A DNA stretch of 64,000 nt, from positions 44,858,501 to 44,922,500 of the forward strand of contig CM053813.1 of the NCBI GenBank assembly GCA_028671895.1. Direction: 5' to 3'. The DNA comes from Oenanthe sinensis (taxonomy: Eukaryota > Streptophyta > Magnoliopsida > Apiales > Apiaceae). This document shows, piece by piece, positions 1 through 12,754 of the stretch; position 1 is the stretch's first letter; each line of letters begins with the position of its first letter. The notes beneath the pieces were generated by a model. The model saw nothing but the letters and a program-made list of their open reading frames with translations. It was not told the DNA's origin and made no database searches. Made by a program: the position numbers and the translations under genes.

Positions 1-2231
1 CTAGCAATTTTCAGAACAAATGAAAAACCAGCAATTATAAGCTGGTGCTTGAAAAGCATTTTCCTTTGACAAATTAAGCATGTAGATCTCACTAAAAGCT
101 TTGTACATTCATATTAAGATGTAAGGTGGCTCCACTGGGAACGGTGTCCTTTAGAGTGTTTACCTCCTAGACTCATACAAAAAATTATTATTGGTTGCCA
201 TTTAGCAAGATGAAAACAATTCATGAACTAAACGGGTTCACAGGTTTAGTCCTCGACTGATTGAAACACTTGTCTGCATGAGATCCACTAGCTGCATTTC
301 AAACTCATCAACAAAGTCAACCAAATAGCATTATTGTCCATTGCATTTGTAGTTGGAGCAAGTGTAATGTTAAATAGAAGATGGTCATAACCATTGCTAT
401 AATATGGGGCAAAAAAATATTTTTTGATGTTAAAATAGAATTTGCATTTCAATGCAAGTCTCAAATTACAATCAATTACAATCAATTGATTTCAAATTTA
501 GTAACATTTTATCAAACTCTTTCAACATTCATCAAAAAAAGGGTCAACTTACACTTCATTTTTAGTTATTAGTGTAGCGTTTTATTTTTATTCTTATTAA
601 ATAAAATTCATGATTCTATTATTATACTATTATGAGATCCGGTAACAACCAAGTCACTTTATCTCCTTTCCAATTATATACTAAAATTATAATATAATTA
701 ATACATATTCTGCAATATTCGTATAATTTTCTATAAGAGGGCAAGGATATTATGGTCATTGAATGAAGTGCATTTACCCCTTTTTGAGCTCATTGGCAGC
801 CCCTCCAGCTTTATTTCCCACCTTGCTCTTCCTTGTTATGCAAAATTGACTTGAATTTAATGAAATTGAAGGCTTTTCAAGTAAACCCATCTCATCAATT
901 TTACTTCTTGTACCAGATTTCAAGATTTTTCACTGCTCCTCCTCCATGGTTCTTTGTTTAGGGCTTTTTCAAGGTCAGTCTTCAATTAACTCACCACTCT
1001 TTGTATCTATATATTTCCAGTATATGTATGTGTTTATATATATATATGAAAGCATTTTTACCAGTATTTCAGTCTTGAAATTGCATTTAAAGTTATAGTT
1101 CTTGTACATTCTAAATCAAACAATTAAGTGGACCCTTGTTGCATTTTTATTGTTGTGCTTGAGATTGTATGGCCTGTATAAATATCATTTTGTATTTAAT
1201 TATTTGGATGATTGAACCCACTAGTGTTGATTTCATCTACCTGTGGATAATTTAATTATTTGTATCTTCGATTTCAGAATATTGTTTGTTGATTGCTTTT
1301 CCTTCAATGTTTTGTTAGTTGTGATTAAGGCCTTTCTTTTTCGTTTGTTTGAGCTAATTATTAATTAAATTAGAGAGGCTTCCGGAAAGGTATGTTATAT
1401 TGTTCTCTTAAATAGAGTATGATCGATCGACAAAACCTAGCTATCTTTAAGGAAATAGTTTGTGTTAGATTACGATGCTGTTCAGTTTGATGAATTTTGA
1501 ATGAGCTGGTGAACGAAAAACACTGTACCCACTTGCATTATAGTGGTCCTTGGTTAATTATCTACCTCCAGTTTATGTACATCTTTATGAAAACTGTGTT
1601 GATCAATTTTTGATGGCCCTCAAATTTTAGGTTGCGGGAATACATTGTATGTGTTTTTTATTAAAGATGTGATTCCATATCATTAATTGTAAAACATGTT
1701 GTTTATGAAAGTATCTTGCAGTGTTGTCTGAGTAGATAGATATGGAAATAACCTCATATTTCAATTTATTACAACTACCATAATATTTACTCGGCTGACA
1801 CTGTCAAATTTTTATACCTGTAAATACAGCCTTGCCGAACCTGTAATTGGTAGGGTATTGTTTGTTGCCACTTCTATGAACACAGGATTGTTATCTTTAC
1901 TATTTATGAAATATTGTTTATCAGCAGTCAGCGCTGCCTTTCTATGAACTGCAAAAACATACTCTAATATATACATAATGATATTTTTTGTATTTATGTT
2001 GATGCCATATTTCTCATATGCTATGCTAAAATCTGGTGTATTCTATATAGCTGTTGGAATTTTCAATGTAACTTCGGCTATTTTGATTTCATGTGCTCTT
2101 TACGTTCACATTTTCAGACAGGTTTGAAATTTTTATATTTATGTCATCTGTTATTTCAGTCACATGCCAATTGGAAGGTGAACTCCGACTGTTGTCTCAA
2201 GCATGAACTTTACTGTATTTGTTTTTTACGC
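1..2231. other. 5' flank and probable 5' UTR intron of BTB gene
   Basis: No coding region is supported from 1 to 2231. The first ~800 bases are AT-rich spacer. From about 780 to 973 the sequence becomes pyrimidine-rich and looks like a 5' untranslated exon. It ends in AAG|GTCAGT at 973/974, a good donor. A matching acceptor (TTATTTCAG) ends at 2159, so an intron of about 1.2 kb in the 5' UTR is likely. This is inferred from splice consensus only. Transcript reads would settle the join. Confidence 0.35.
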
Positions 2232-3515
2232 ATGGACAGTGCAAGAGTAGAGTTTGGTGACAAAAGCACAAGTGACATTGTTATACAGTTGAAGAATAAA
2301 GAAGGAAGACCTGAGCTTTTCTATTCACATAGTTTTATCCTCAAGAGTAAGAGCAAGTACTTAGCAGATAGGCTATCCCATCAAAGTGCTAGTTCTTGTA
2401 TAGAAATTCAATGCTCAGATTCTAATTATCAACACCATGTTGAACTTTTGAGTCACTTCTATCTTCCTGCAGACTTACTCTTAGACTCTCTAGGTTCTGT
2501 TCAATCTGCTATTGGAATTCTTCAATTGGCAGCTTCTTTCGACTGTGAAGAGATCACCAAGAGCTGCATCCAGTACTTGGAGGCTGTTCCTTGGGAGGAC
2601 AAGGAAGAGGAGGAGATCTTAAAAGCAGTTTTGAAATTAGGTCCAATTGCCATGCCCATATTGGATAGGTTACAGCCAGTAGACCTAACAGCAACCAAAA
2701 ATGTTTTTATCTCTGCAATTCGGTTTGCTACTTCTCGTGGGGGATCTGGCCCTTCATTTAGAGATGATCTTAAAATTTCAGCTCAAGAGCAAGTTGAATA
2801 CATGCTAGGTGATGATGAAGACGGACCTTTGGTTACAGCAGATGATGAAGTAAAATCGGAGATAATAAGCAGTCTCTCTAAAGTTTTTTCTCTGTTTGAA
2901 GAGGAAGTTTCTTCGTTGCTTGCTGAATCTGAACTCACATCCGAGGCAGCGGAGGACAAGATCATGCAGAGCCTCGCTGACCTTGAATGGATGTGTAATA
3001 TTCTAACAAAAATTGATCTACTGAAGGATTTTGTTACTCGTTGGACCGAGACATCACATAATTTGCTGAGGGTTATCCAAGACATTAAATTTTGTTCGAA
3101 CATGTGGGGTCCTAAAGTCAAGATTATAGAAATAACAGCAAAAGTTTTGGAAGCCGTAGGATATGGAAATGTGATTATTCAAAGCCCACGCAGAGTGCAG
3201 TTACTGAAGATTTGGTTGCCTTATATAAGAAAGACGAAGCCTCTTCTGGATGCAATGGGCAATAAAGACATGGGTTTTACTTACAAGATGGATGAGGACT
3301 TGTGCGACAGTATCGAGGGGGCCATGGTATCACTAGTTCTGGCACTACCATCAAATGATCAAACTGACATACTGACAGACTGGATGAGTGGCGAGCAGAT
3401 TAAGTATCCTGATCTAAGTGAAGCTTTTGAGGTCTGGTGCTACAGAACCAAATCTGCAAAGAGAAGATTGGTTGAGGGCCTAGAGAGAACCGGTGAAGCT
3501 GCACTCAGCCAGTGA
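2232..3515 (+). CDS. BTB/POZ domain-containing protein, At3g05675-like
   Basis: Intronless coding region of 427 residues. I start at the ATG at 2232 (MDSARVEFGDKS), not at the in-frame ATG at 2091. The extra 47 residues would cross a likely splice acceptor at 2159, and the family begins with this acidic motif. Residues ~14-110 form the BTB/POZ fold (SDIVIQLKN, SHSFILKSKSKYLADRLS). The rest is the long helical region typical of the At3g05675 group, with LEAVPWEDKEEEE, RLQPVD, SAQEQVEYM, and SEAFEVWCYRTKSAKRRL near the C-terminus. BTB proteins of this kind are thought to act as substrate adaptors for CUL3 ubiquitin ligases. No substrate can be read from the sequence. Family assignment is firm; the molecular role is inferred. 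Confidence 0.9.
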   Translation: MDSARVEFGDKSTSDIVIQLKNKEGRPELFYSHSFILKSKSKYLADRLSHQSASSCIEIQCSDSNYQHHVELLSHFYLPADLLLDSLGSVQSAIGILQLAASFDCEEITKSCIQYLEAVPWEDKEEEEILKAVLKLGPIAMPILDRLQPVDLTATKNVFISAIRFATSRGGSGPSFRDDLKISAQEQVEYMLGDDEDGPLVTADDEVKSEIISSLSKVFSLFEEEVSSLLAESELTSEAAEDKIMQSLADLEWMCNILTKIDLLKDFVTRWTETSHNLLRVIQDIKFCSNMWGPKVKIIEITAKVLEAVGYGNVIIQSPRRVQLLKIWLPYIRKTKPLLDAMGNKDMGFTYKMDEDLCDSIEGAMVSLVLALPSNDQTDILTDWMSGEQIKYPDLSEAFEVWCYRTKSAKRRLVEGLERTGEAALSQ

Positions 3516-4506
3516 TATTTGTCGCACAATTCATCACAAGACTGCTTTTGTGTATGTTGGTAGGTTCAAACTCCCCCATGACACTTACAAACGAGCTTCG
3601 ATTATCAAATTCTGATTCTATTTAGCAATCCCATAAACCTTGTTTAGTTTATCCTGTACTTTCCCAGTTTTCTTTTCAGTTTTTAGTATGGAGGGTGATC
3701 AAAGATGCCATCTTTTTTATGATTAACAATGGATATAGGTGACATGTGAATTAAGTGACTGTGTCATTTCATCCTCAACAAGTCTCCCATTTCATATTGG
3801 GTGATGCATTTTCTTGAGTAATGAGTTGAGGCAAACAAGAAACAAGTTGAAAAAAAGAAGCTTATGTTTGTTTTTCTATCGACTGCTTTAGTGGTTAGAA
3901 TTGTAGTACTAAATTACCACAAACTTATCCTATCGTGTGATGATAATTAACAAAATATACTTGTGCTTGCTATAATCTTAGTATCTATCTTCACATGAAC
4001 CGACACCAACCGACCGTGTGAGCAATGATGCTTTTTATATTTTTGAAAACAGTGTGCAATGATGCCGCAGATAGGACCACATATAAAATATGTATATTAA
4101 TTCTTTCTGTTTTTCTGAATAAAATTAAAGAGTAACAATTATTAGAATCTTCTAGTTGTGCTTCATTAAATAAATAATTAGAACTCTCTCTGTGTACTCT
4201 TTAAAATCATTGAAAAAATTATTTATTATATACAGAATGATGAAATCTTTGCATAAATACAAATATATAAATCCACAATATAGGCAATAATTTGATTAAT
4301 TTATATTTATAAATAAAAATAATTTGATTCTCCTGATAATAATAATAATAATAATAATTTGTACTTCCAATTTAAAACAATATCCATTAACAAAAAAAAA
4401 AATCTCTAACATGTAATCCTATTAATTGCCTTGTTCAAATAAAAACAATGTACTCGAAAAAAATGTGCATAATAAAATACATTTTTAATATAAATAATCG
4501 AATAAT
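3516..4506. other. Intergenic spacer with AAT microsatellite
   Basis: Presumed 3' UTR of the BTB gene for the first few hundred bases, then AT-rich spacer. An (ATA)n run lies near 4337-4362. No ORF or RNA gene is recognised. Confidence 0.4.
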
Positions 4507-4511
4507 AATAT
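4507..4511. repeat. Left target site duplication (AATAT) of solo LTR
   Basis: AATAT directly before the LTR. The same five bases follow its end at 6272-6276. Confidence 0.85.
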
Positions 4512-6271
4512 TGTAACACCCCCTTCCCAAAATGAGATGAGGGGTTACTTCCAAACCACAAACCTGTATATAGAGTACTAAAATCTACCTTAAAATAAAT
4601 AAATAGGTCCAACAATGTCTTCCAAAATAATAATAAAACCTCCAAAATAATTTAAAATGATAAATACGAATAAATCCAAAATCTCTAATGATGAAAATGA
4701 CTAAAATAATCTGAGAAGTTCAAATATCCTAATAAATGAAGTAAGGGTAGCTCTCCATCACACAGCCCAAGATCCCCCTAAGTACCTGCCAGAAGAAAGA
4801 ATACGGCATGAGCCAAATGCCCAGTACGGATTGGAATACAGTTTATAAAACAAGAAGCAAGATATATAATTTGATAATAATAAATAAACTTTAATTTTTA
4901 AAAACAAGGCTGAAGCAAAAAGGGGTTAGGATACTTCATACCGATACAGAACAGATAACAGATACACACATCATAGGGTACCTAATGCGTGCAACAAACC
5001 GGACAACGTGTACGGCATATACAACGTCACCGTCAAATATCAAATCACAAATCAAATCAGACTGGGTGCACCCACGTATCCTCAAACAAATATCAAAATG
5101 GCCAAAGCTCGCCTCCTGAGCTAACAGAAGGATACGCCGTGACCGATCACACTGTCACGGAAGTGTCATGTCACTGGTGCCGCAATGACATGGCTGTAGT
5201 ACCCCTACAGCTGGTTAAATCGGTATACCCTATATCACTCTAAGGGTTCAAATAAAATAATTTTCACAATTTTAAAATCACCTGAACAGATTAGATATGT
5301 ATCATACATAAATTTTGAGAATCGTAGAAACAAATATTTAAATTTTCGAAAAAGACTTTCAAATAATTTTTGGAAGATCAAAACAATTAAAACGAATAAT
5401 AACGGAAAGAACAGATTACGAACGGAACGAATTAAATATAACTAATCCTAAAAAGAGTAGCACTGAAAAGAAAGGGGACGAAATCCGTACCTCGAAATAG
5501 CAATCACAAATACTAACGATATCCGCAAATAACTCACTAAACTCCCGGCTCCCGATCTAATAACAAAATATAATTTATTACAATACTATAATAAAATTTT
5601 AAATTAAAACTCGCATAACTAGTTTACTAATTAAATGCCTATCAGTAGTATTTTACTATTAAAATTGTAATACATATGACTTAACTTATTAACTGACGCA
5701 TGACTAATAAATCAAGAATCTTGGCAACCAAATTACACAATCACGATGATGTAATATAAATCATGCCGAGCACTAACATATATATAAATCATGATTAATA
5801 ACCCCTCTGTAGTTTGTGAATGCCTCTTTAAACAAGAAAATAACTCTGGGCCCTGTATGCTATCTATTTTTATGTCTATGTTAATATATTATTCAATATA
5901 TACCTGAGAATATGAATCAACAAATCAAAACCTCAAGTCCTCTGGCTCTCTTTCTCTTTCACTTCTCTGTTTCTTGTCCTTCAATTGACTCGTGCGGCTA
6001 CTACCACTCTTAGGGTTATTATAATATAACGTAAGTATGTTTGAAGAGACCCATCAAGTATATATATAGCTTTTAAAAATAATGTTAATAATATCCTTTT
6101 TCTAAACTAATTATTAATCTAATAATAAATTGTATTTCTAATCAAAATCTTATAACTAAATATTATTCAAATCCCAATTATTATCCTAAATATTATCCTA
6201 TATATTTCTAATTCTAATTTTATTCTAATTAATTAATACCTTATTATTATTAAATAAATACGGATATTACA
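4512..6271 (-). mobile_element. Solo LTR of an LTR retrotransposon (1760 bp) with AATAT target duplication
   Basis: The unit begins TGTAACACCCCC and ends GGATATTACA, so it is bounded by TG...CA. It is flanked on both sides by AATAT (4507-4511 and 6272-6276), a perfect 5-bp target site duplication. No gag, pol or primer-binding site is present, so it is a solo LTR left by recombination between two LTRs. I favour the minus orientation because read that way a short motif (GGCAGGTACTTAG) resembles the transcript-end region of plant Gypsy LTRs; this is inference. The element ends 183 bp before the ORM start codon, so the ORM promoter lies partly or wholly inside it. Confidence 0.85.
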
Positions 6272-6454
6272 AATATCAACAAAATAAAAAGAGAAACAAA
6301 TTGAATTCAAAGTATCCAAGCAGATTGCAATCGCTGAGGATCATTTCATTGTTCACATCGTCAAATACAACAATACATTCACATAATACATACAGACCTA
6401 AACACATATATATACTTACACATATAGATACAAGAAAGAAAAAGGGGAAAATCA

Positions 6455-9400
6455 ATGGCAAATTATTATGTCAGAGCGGTACCACCGCCGGATCTAAACA
6501 AGAACACAGAATGGTTTACATATCCTGGTGTATGGACAACATATATATTGATTCTCTTCTTTGCTTGGCTTGTTGTTCTCTCTGTTCTCAATTGTTCTCC
6601 TGGGATTGCTTGGACTGTTGTTCATCTTGCTCATGCTTTTGTAATTTTCTCTTGCCCCCCATCTCTTTATTTTTGGTTTTTTGATTGTTTTTCCTTGATG
6701 GGTTGTTTTTTGTTTTGATTTTGATTGATGGGTTGTTGCTAGATTTGGGTTTTTTGATCTGATCTGATGTGGGTTTTGTTAAAGATTGAATCTTTTTGGG
6801 TTTTGGGGTAGAGAATCCGGATTGGGGTTTGGTTTGGATTGGATTAATCAGATATGTGATGTTTTGTGTTTTTTGTGATTGTTTGTGGAAACTTGGTGAT
6901 TTGATGTTTATGTAGTTGAGTTCTAGGAAGAATTGTTTTTTTTTACCTTTCTTGTGTGGTTTGTTGGACTAAGAATAAATGTTGAATCTTTCGGATTAGG
7001 AAAGGGATTGGTTAAACTGATGGGATGGGTTGTTTCAGATTAGTTGTGGAATGGGCAGGTGGTGGTTAGTAAGTGCCTAGGTGACAATGATCTTTGGTGG
7101 CTCCTATAGGGCTGTAAGCAAAGGTTTTATCTCTTAGCTTACGTAAAATAAATTGTGTAACGATTGGGTTATGTGGAAAGGAAGGGTGAGGGAATTTATC
7201 ATCTGGGGATTCATGCCTCCAGTTTTCAAGAAAATCTATCACTTCTTAAATTAGCCTCTTTGATAATTCTTGGTCATAGTTTTAATTACTTTATCAAATG
7301 TTTAATGTTAGCCTCTTTGATAATGCTTGGTTATAATTTTAACTACTTAATTAAATGCTAGATATTTTATATCATAATTCTAATCATGTTTAAAGGAGCT
7401 AATTTTTTGGGTTGAGATAGGCTTGACAGCTCCTATTGTGGCATCAGAGGTAGGTTTCAACGATCACCGGTGGCTCTTAGTAAGCCTAGGTAGAGATTGT
7501 TGGGTTATCTTACACTAGTTGTGCAATGGGCACAGTGATGATTGATAAGTTTGAGTCCTCACCCAACGAGGTAGCTTTCAGGATCTAGATAGGGCCGATA
7601 GGCCAAATAGCTCCTAACATTAATTGTAACAAATATATAAATTTTAGGATACAAATATGTTGTGATATGAGAAAATATCTCACTGACCTAGATGTAAGAT
7701 TGGATGAAACGATTCCCTCTCTTGGTACACAAGTATGAACACATGCGTTGTTAGGCAAACAATAATATAGGGTAGCTATGGTACAATTATTGTCATAAGA
7801 TGGTATATAGTGTGATATGTTAAATAATGTAATGATATGAATTCATTAAAACTGTTGATATGAAATTCTTAATTAGTCTATATCAATGTATTTTTTTGTC
7901 ATGAATATATTCAGATTGTCGTATGATGGAAGAATCATATAGTGACATATATGCCCTACAAATCTACCATGTTCATGAAAGTATTTACAGTAGTTTTCTA
8001 GTTTCAAGGTTTCTTATAAGGTTTAAACCTAACTACCCAGTTTGTAGTGTGTTTGCATGGGGAGATGAGAATTAGAAAAACTTAAAACATTTCAAGACTC
8101 GAGAGTAGATACAAATATTCCACGACTTAGATTTTACCAAAGATCACATTAATTTCAGATTCGGTGTCTATATGCATGTGTTGGTACTATTTGATGGTTA
8201 GTTTACTTAATCAGGTACTAATAATGGCACATCGGATTTGATTGAACACGGTTCCTTTTGGAAAATTTCAAATTGCTATACATATTAGAATTTCAATTAG
8301 ATAACCATTTTCTCACAAAAACTTATTATGCTTCATGCAGTACATATGTTTTTTTCTTTGTAAGCGTGCTTAACTTGTTCTTACCTTGCAAACTTACAGT
8401 TAAATTTCCATGTTTTCCTTAGATCACATATCAGTGCTTTCACTGGAAGAAGGGAACACCTTTTTCTGATGACCAGGGCATCTACAATAGGTTGACATGG
8501 TGGGAGCAGATAGATAATGGAAATCAGTTAACTCGGAACAGAAAGTTTTTGACTGTTGTTCCTGTTGTGCTGTAAGTATCTATACCATTAAAGTTGGCAT
8601 TTTATATTGAATTTATGAAGCATGAAGTGTTCCTGTGTTATGTATGATTGTATTCATTACAATAGCAATAGCAGCCTGACCATGAGATGTTGCTCTTTTT
8701 TTAAAGGAATACCGGACCTACTTTTAATGGAACAAATGCTGATGGATTAATGAAAACATAATTTAAAATATTCAATGCAACTATAATCTGATTTTCTTAA
8801 GTGTGCTCTTATTTGACCCTCCTAGCGTTCTATGTCTTGCTATATATTGGGAGGCACAGTTAGAATCAAACCCATCAAGCTTAAGTGGTGAACCAAACTT
8901 TTTTTATGTTTGCAATATATCCTTCTAGTTATCAGTTGTCATGTCCAATCTTTAGTTCTTGAGAAATCCTCTGTATCCACAGCCTTTACAAGTATTTAAC
9001 CATTTGGAATTTCTACAAACACATTACACAGATAAATTGATGTAATCTGAATATAATGGTAAAATTTGCAATTTAGATTGAATTGGTAATGACCCACGAG
9101 CCTATTGCTATTTTTATTAGGTAAAGACTAAAGACATAAAGTATTAAATCAATGGGCCGCATTGTTGCAAACAGAAAAGTCATGGCACCAGATTGTTACC
9201 GGAAAAAGGTCCATAGATAAGGTCTCTAGAGAAATACTTAATTATTTGCATATTCCTATTAACAAAATATAAGATGCCCCCTTTCCCTAACAGTTAAAAG
9301 TTCCGTATTTCCTAACTTTTAAGCCATTGATTCTGTAAGTGACCCAGAATCCAAAGTTTGCAATTGACCACTTTGTTGGGTCTCTAGCGAATTACATAAT

Positions 9401-10199
9401 TATTCTTGCAGATCACTATAACAAAATAAGATACTGGTTTTGTGGCCACTCAATTCCATGTTTATAAGAACAAGGGTTTTTTCCTCTTTGTTATTCAGTT
9501 GCAGGAAATCCAACCCATCTAATGGTGTAAAATTTATTGTGCTTTGCCTTTTGCCTCTTACTCCCCAAATTTTGTCAACTCGGTTAGTTAGTATATATGA
9601 CTAAAGGATACCATTTGAAGTGAATGTTTCATATGCATTTTAATCATTTCTGATTGTGATCGACCCCAGTAAACTTAATATATTTGCATGAGCAAGTGAT
9701 GCCAAGTACTCAAAAACTAGTACTCCCTTGTAGTTTATAAACTCTTAAAGTCATCTGAATTCTCAAGCATCCACATTGTGTATGGTTCCACTTGACAGGT
9801 ATGAGACAAGGTTGCTAAAATTTGGAAGAAGATTAATGTTAACCATCACTAAAAAAATTGGATGAAGATTGAAGTTGACTTTTTAGCTATGCTAATACTA
9901 TTGGGTTGTTTTTACATGTATGGCATTTCATTTGTGTTTCTGTTTCACTAGGATGTTTCTGTGGTTAGTGTTTAGTGTGATGTTCTGCTAAAATTGATTT
10001 GCCATTTTGGCTTACATGAACGTGTCCAACTGAGATTCTTATTTCATGTTTTATGAACAGGTATTTGATAGCCTCCCATACAACTGATTATCAAAACCCA
10101 ATGCTCTTTCTCAACACAGTGGCAGTCTTTGTGCTAGTAGTTGCCAAGTTCCCAAACATGCACAAAGTCCGGATATTTGGGATCAATGCAGATCAATAA
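6455..10199 (+). CDS. ORM1: ORM/ORMDL family protein (orosomucoid-like), regulator of serine palmitoyltransferase
   Basis: Three coding exons, 6455-6640, 8423-8571 and 10061-10199, join in phase to 157 residues, the usual plant ORM length. All introns are GT-AG. Exon 1 carries PPDLNKNTEWFTYPGVWTTY and the first two membrane helices. Exon 2 has FHWKKGTPF, LTWWEQIDNGNQLTRNRKFL and VPVVL. Exon 3 has YLIASHTTDY, the last membrane segments, and NMHKVRIFGINADQ at the end. ORM proteins are small ER membrane proteins that bind serine palmitoyltransferase and restrain sphingolipid synthesis; the N-terminal asparagine stretch takes part in ceramide sensing in the family. Introns are large (1.8 and 1.5 kb) and hold repeat debris. 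The start codon lies only 183 bp from a solo LTR, which may influence its expression. Identity is very secure. Confidence 0.96.
7243..7363. repeat. Imperfect ~60-bp tandem duplication in ORM intron 1
   Basis: GCCTCTTTGATAATTCTTGG (from ~7253) recurs as GCCTCTTTGATAATGCTTGG (from ~7312), and the following ~35 bases are also similar. The intron also holds two diverged copies of a GTTGTGNAATGGGCA-type segment (~7040 and ~7520), probably decayed mobile elements. Confidence 0.5.
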
Positions 10200-10486
10200 G
10201 CTGGTGTCCTGTCAAAAGAATACAACCCTGGTCGACTTCAAGCTATATCTGTATTTTCATATCAACATTTTGGAACTTCAGTGTTACCGTAATACTCTTG
10301 TAAGGATCTGTTAAAATGTTATATTACTTCATATTTTCTCTGTTCTTTGGTGGGAGTAATGTTTACCTAAGCTAGACGTTCTTTATTTGTTGTATGTATG
10401 AATTTATGCAACATTAAACACAATGTAAGTATTCATAGCTAGAGATGTTTTCGGACTTGCGTAGAATATTTGCTTGGAAACTTGTA

Positions 10487-10576
10487 CCATTTTGTTGGTA
10501 GTGACCAAGCTATGCCGGTTATTATGCACACTTGGTGGCTCACAGCAACGAGGGAGAGTCACTACCAACAAAATGG
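10487..10576. repeat. Perfect 19-bp inverted repeat downstream of ORM
   Basis: CCATTTTGTTGGTAGTGAC at 10487-10505 is exactly the reverse complement of 10558-10576. The loop is 52 bases. It lies ~290 bp after the ORM stop codon, possibly still in the transcript or just beyond it. It could form a hairpin. I see no match to a known miRNA. Confidence 0.7.
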
Positions 10577-11186
10577 ATGGCTATGATACCATGGACAGGG
10601 AATTTTCAAAATTGATAATGTCAAGTGGGGCTAACCATAAAATTAAACAATAGACTACTTTTAAAATTAGAGAGTTCTTTGATAACAAAATTCAAACCCT
10701 CGTCTTGTACCCAGATTTTTATTACACGTGACTATATGAGATGGAATATAATACACAAGTTTTTTAGCAGGAAATTGAGTTAGAAATTTGTTGGGGACAA
10801 TTGGACATAGTACACACTATATATACAATATACAAAGCTTATGAAATGCATGGCTTAGGCGGAAATTAAATAAATATATTTTTTATATTATACTTTTATT
10901 AGTATTTGATTTTATATGAATATATTGTATTAAGTTTTGTAATGTTTGAATATAATGTTAATGTGTAATTGTGTATGATGTATTTTTCTGTTTTGTATAA
11001 AATATGTTAAAATTTTAGATGATAATTAATTAATAAAATGTTAAGTTTAGTAATAATTAAAATTTAAATAATAAATTAAATTCTATTTAATACATATATA
11101 GAGGATTATAATAACTAAAATTTTATTAAATATATATGTGTATATGATTTGCATCTATATCTCAAATATTGATCAACTGATTTTTT

Positions 11187-11406
11187 TATTAACCGTCTTG
11201 TTTGAATATTTTGTAGTCAATTTGACTCATCATTGACTAATAATTAAAAAATATTCTTTTATAATTTCAAAAAACCAAAAAATGCATTTTAAAATAAATT
11301 AAATATACTTTTCAATGATATAATTTTTTTCAATTATATATTATATGTGATTTTCAGTCAAATTTTACTCAATTTGACTACAGACTAGTCAAATAAGACA
11401 GTTAAT
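11187..11406. mobile_element. MITE-like foldback element (~220 bp)
   Basis: The left arm (TTAACCGTCTTGTTTGA...TGTAGTCAATTTGAC, from 11189) matches the reverse complement of the right arm (TTAACTGTCTTATTTGA...TGTAGTCAAATTGAG) over ~50 bases with mismatches. The right flank continues into TTTGGGACAGAGGGATTA, a terminus typical of widespread plant MITEs. The exact ends and target duplication are not clear. Confidence 0.6.
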
Positions 11407-11429
11407 TTGGGACAGAGGGATTAATTACA

Positions 11430-12754
11430 TAACTTATTTACATGACTACCCCTCATAATTGCATTGAATTAGATGAAATGTTTGCATATTTTAATTAGTC
11501 AAATATTGAAAATAATAATATAAAAGTATTATTTGAAAAAAAATTATAAAATTATTTTAGAAAGAGAAAAGGACAAGTAATTGATGATTTTTTTTTTCAG
11601 AAGGACAATTAAAAAAGGACGGAAGATTATTAAGCAAGATGCCCTTGGTGTTGGGTGCGGATCACAACTCTATATACTGTACTGTACATATATTGAGGTG
11701 GTATGGCGTAAGTGGGGGGTGATTATAATATATTCGTGTCTAGCTATATATCAACCCCAGAACAGTTGCCGAGGGGAATGTTGAGGTAGGGCCACTGTAA
11801 TTACTAAAGCAAGAAGGCTCTGTCAGATCTCTCTCAATCTTTTTTCTCAACTTGAACACCTATAACTCAATTAAAGAATGGCAGGGAACATGGCATGGGG
11901 AAACAGCAATCATCGTTTTCTTTGAATTCCCTCCCTCCCTCCTACTACCATCTATCTCTGCCATCTCTCTCGTACATGCATAGGAGTACTTACAATGTGG
12001 AGTAAATAGGGTATGTAACAAGTATTGTGCAGTGACTAGGGTGAGTGCGTGCAGAGTGAGCTGCCAGCCTGCATTGTTTGCTATATATTACACTACGAGC
12101 TACCTACGGTTTTGATCTTTTGACGCAGTTTGAATCATGATTTGTATGAGATAAATTAAACCTCATGTGCTACTTTACATTTACACGTACACATATATAT
12201 GACGCATCTTTTGTGTACGTATTAGCTATCTTGGTTAGTTGGATGACTACTTCAACACTGCATGCTTGTACATTGTACAACCATTTCATCACTTCATGTG
12301 CCAATGCAAAACAACTTTTCACGAAATTACACTTAAAATGTACAAAACCCAAGGGTTTATGGAGATGGCTTTTATTTAGCATTATGAATATGATAAAAAA
12401 GGTTAATTGAGTAGTACAAATACGAGTATATGTTAACACATCTCCATGCATGTAATATGTATCCAGTATCCAACGAAGCCAACCAAAAATATGCTTCAAA
12501 TTCCCACCATAATCACAAACTCAATCATAAAAAATGAACATAACATACATAACTGAGTTGAAAATAATTCAATCGAAACCTCGTATCCTCCTATCAGTTA
12601 GCTTTTATCAATTAATTTAAACAAGCTCGAGTCATCATCAGCCACAATTACACCTAGATAAAATGTCTAAAATCAACAAAATATCAGGACTAGATAACAT
12701 GATATATATGTCAAACCAGATCAAATGACTGATAATATTCTTAACTCAGACTTG
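11430..12754. other. Spacer downstream of the Dof gene; no gene seen
   Basis: AT-rich at first, then a more mixed segment (11800-12130) with pyrimidine-rich runs. Overlapping short ORFs on both strands at 12165-12499 have no family signature and are judged chance. The last few hundred bases are probably the Dof 3' UTR. Confidence 0.35.

Noticed and set aside
2091..2231. In-frame 47-residue N-terminal extension of the BTB protein
   Set aside because: It crosses a likely 5' UTR splice acceptor at 2159, has no similarity to the family, and the conserved N-terminus starts at 2232.
6301..6684. 127-codon plus-strand ORF overlapping the ORM start
   Set aside because: A shadow of ORM exon 1 and its 5' UTR in another frame. 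The ORM frame is clearly the coding one.
11880..11905. GGCAGGGAACATGGCATGGG, reminiscent of the miR408 star strand
   Set aside because: Several mismatches, and no partner arm with the mature miR408 sequence is present downstream.
12165..12499. Overlapping ORFs of 81 and 109 codons on opposite strands
   Set aside because: No domain, no start context and no splice continuity. Consistent with chance open frames near the Dof 3' UTR.
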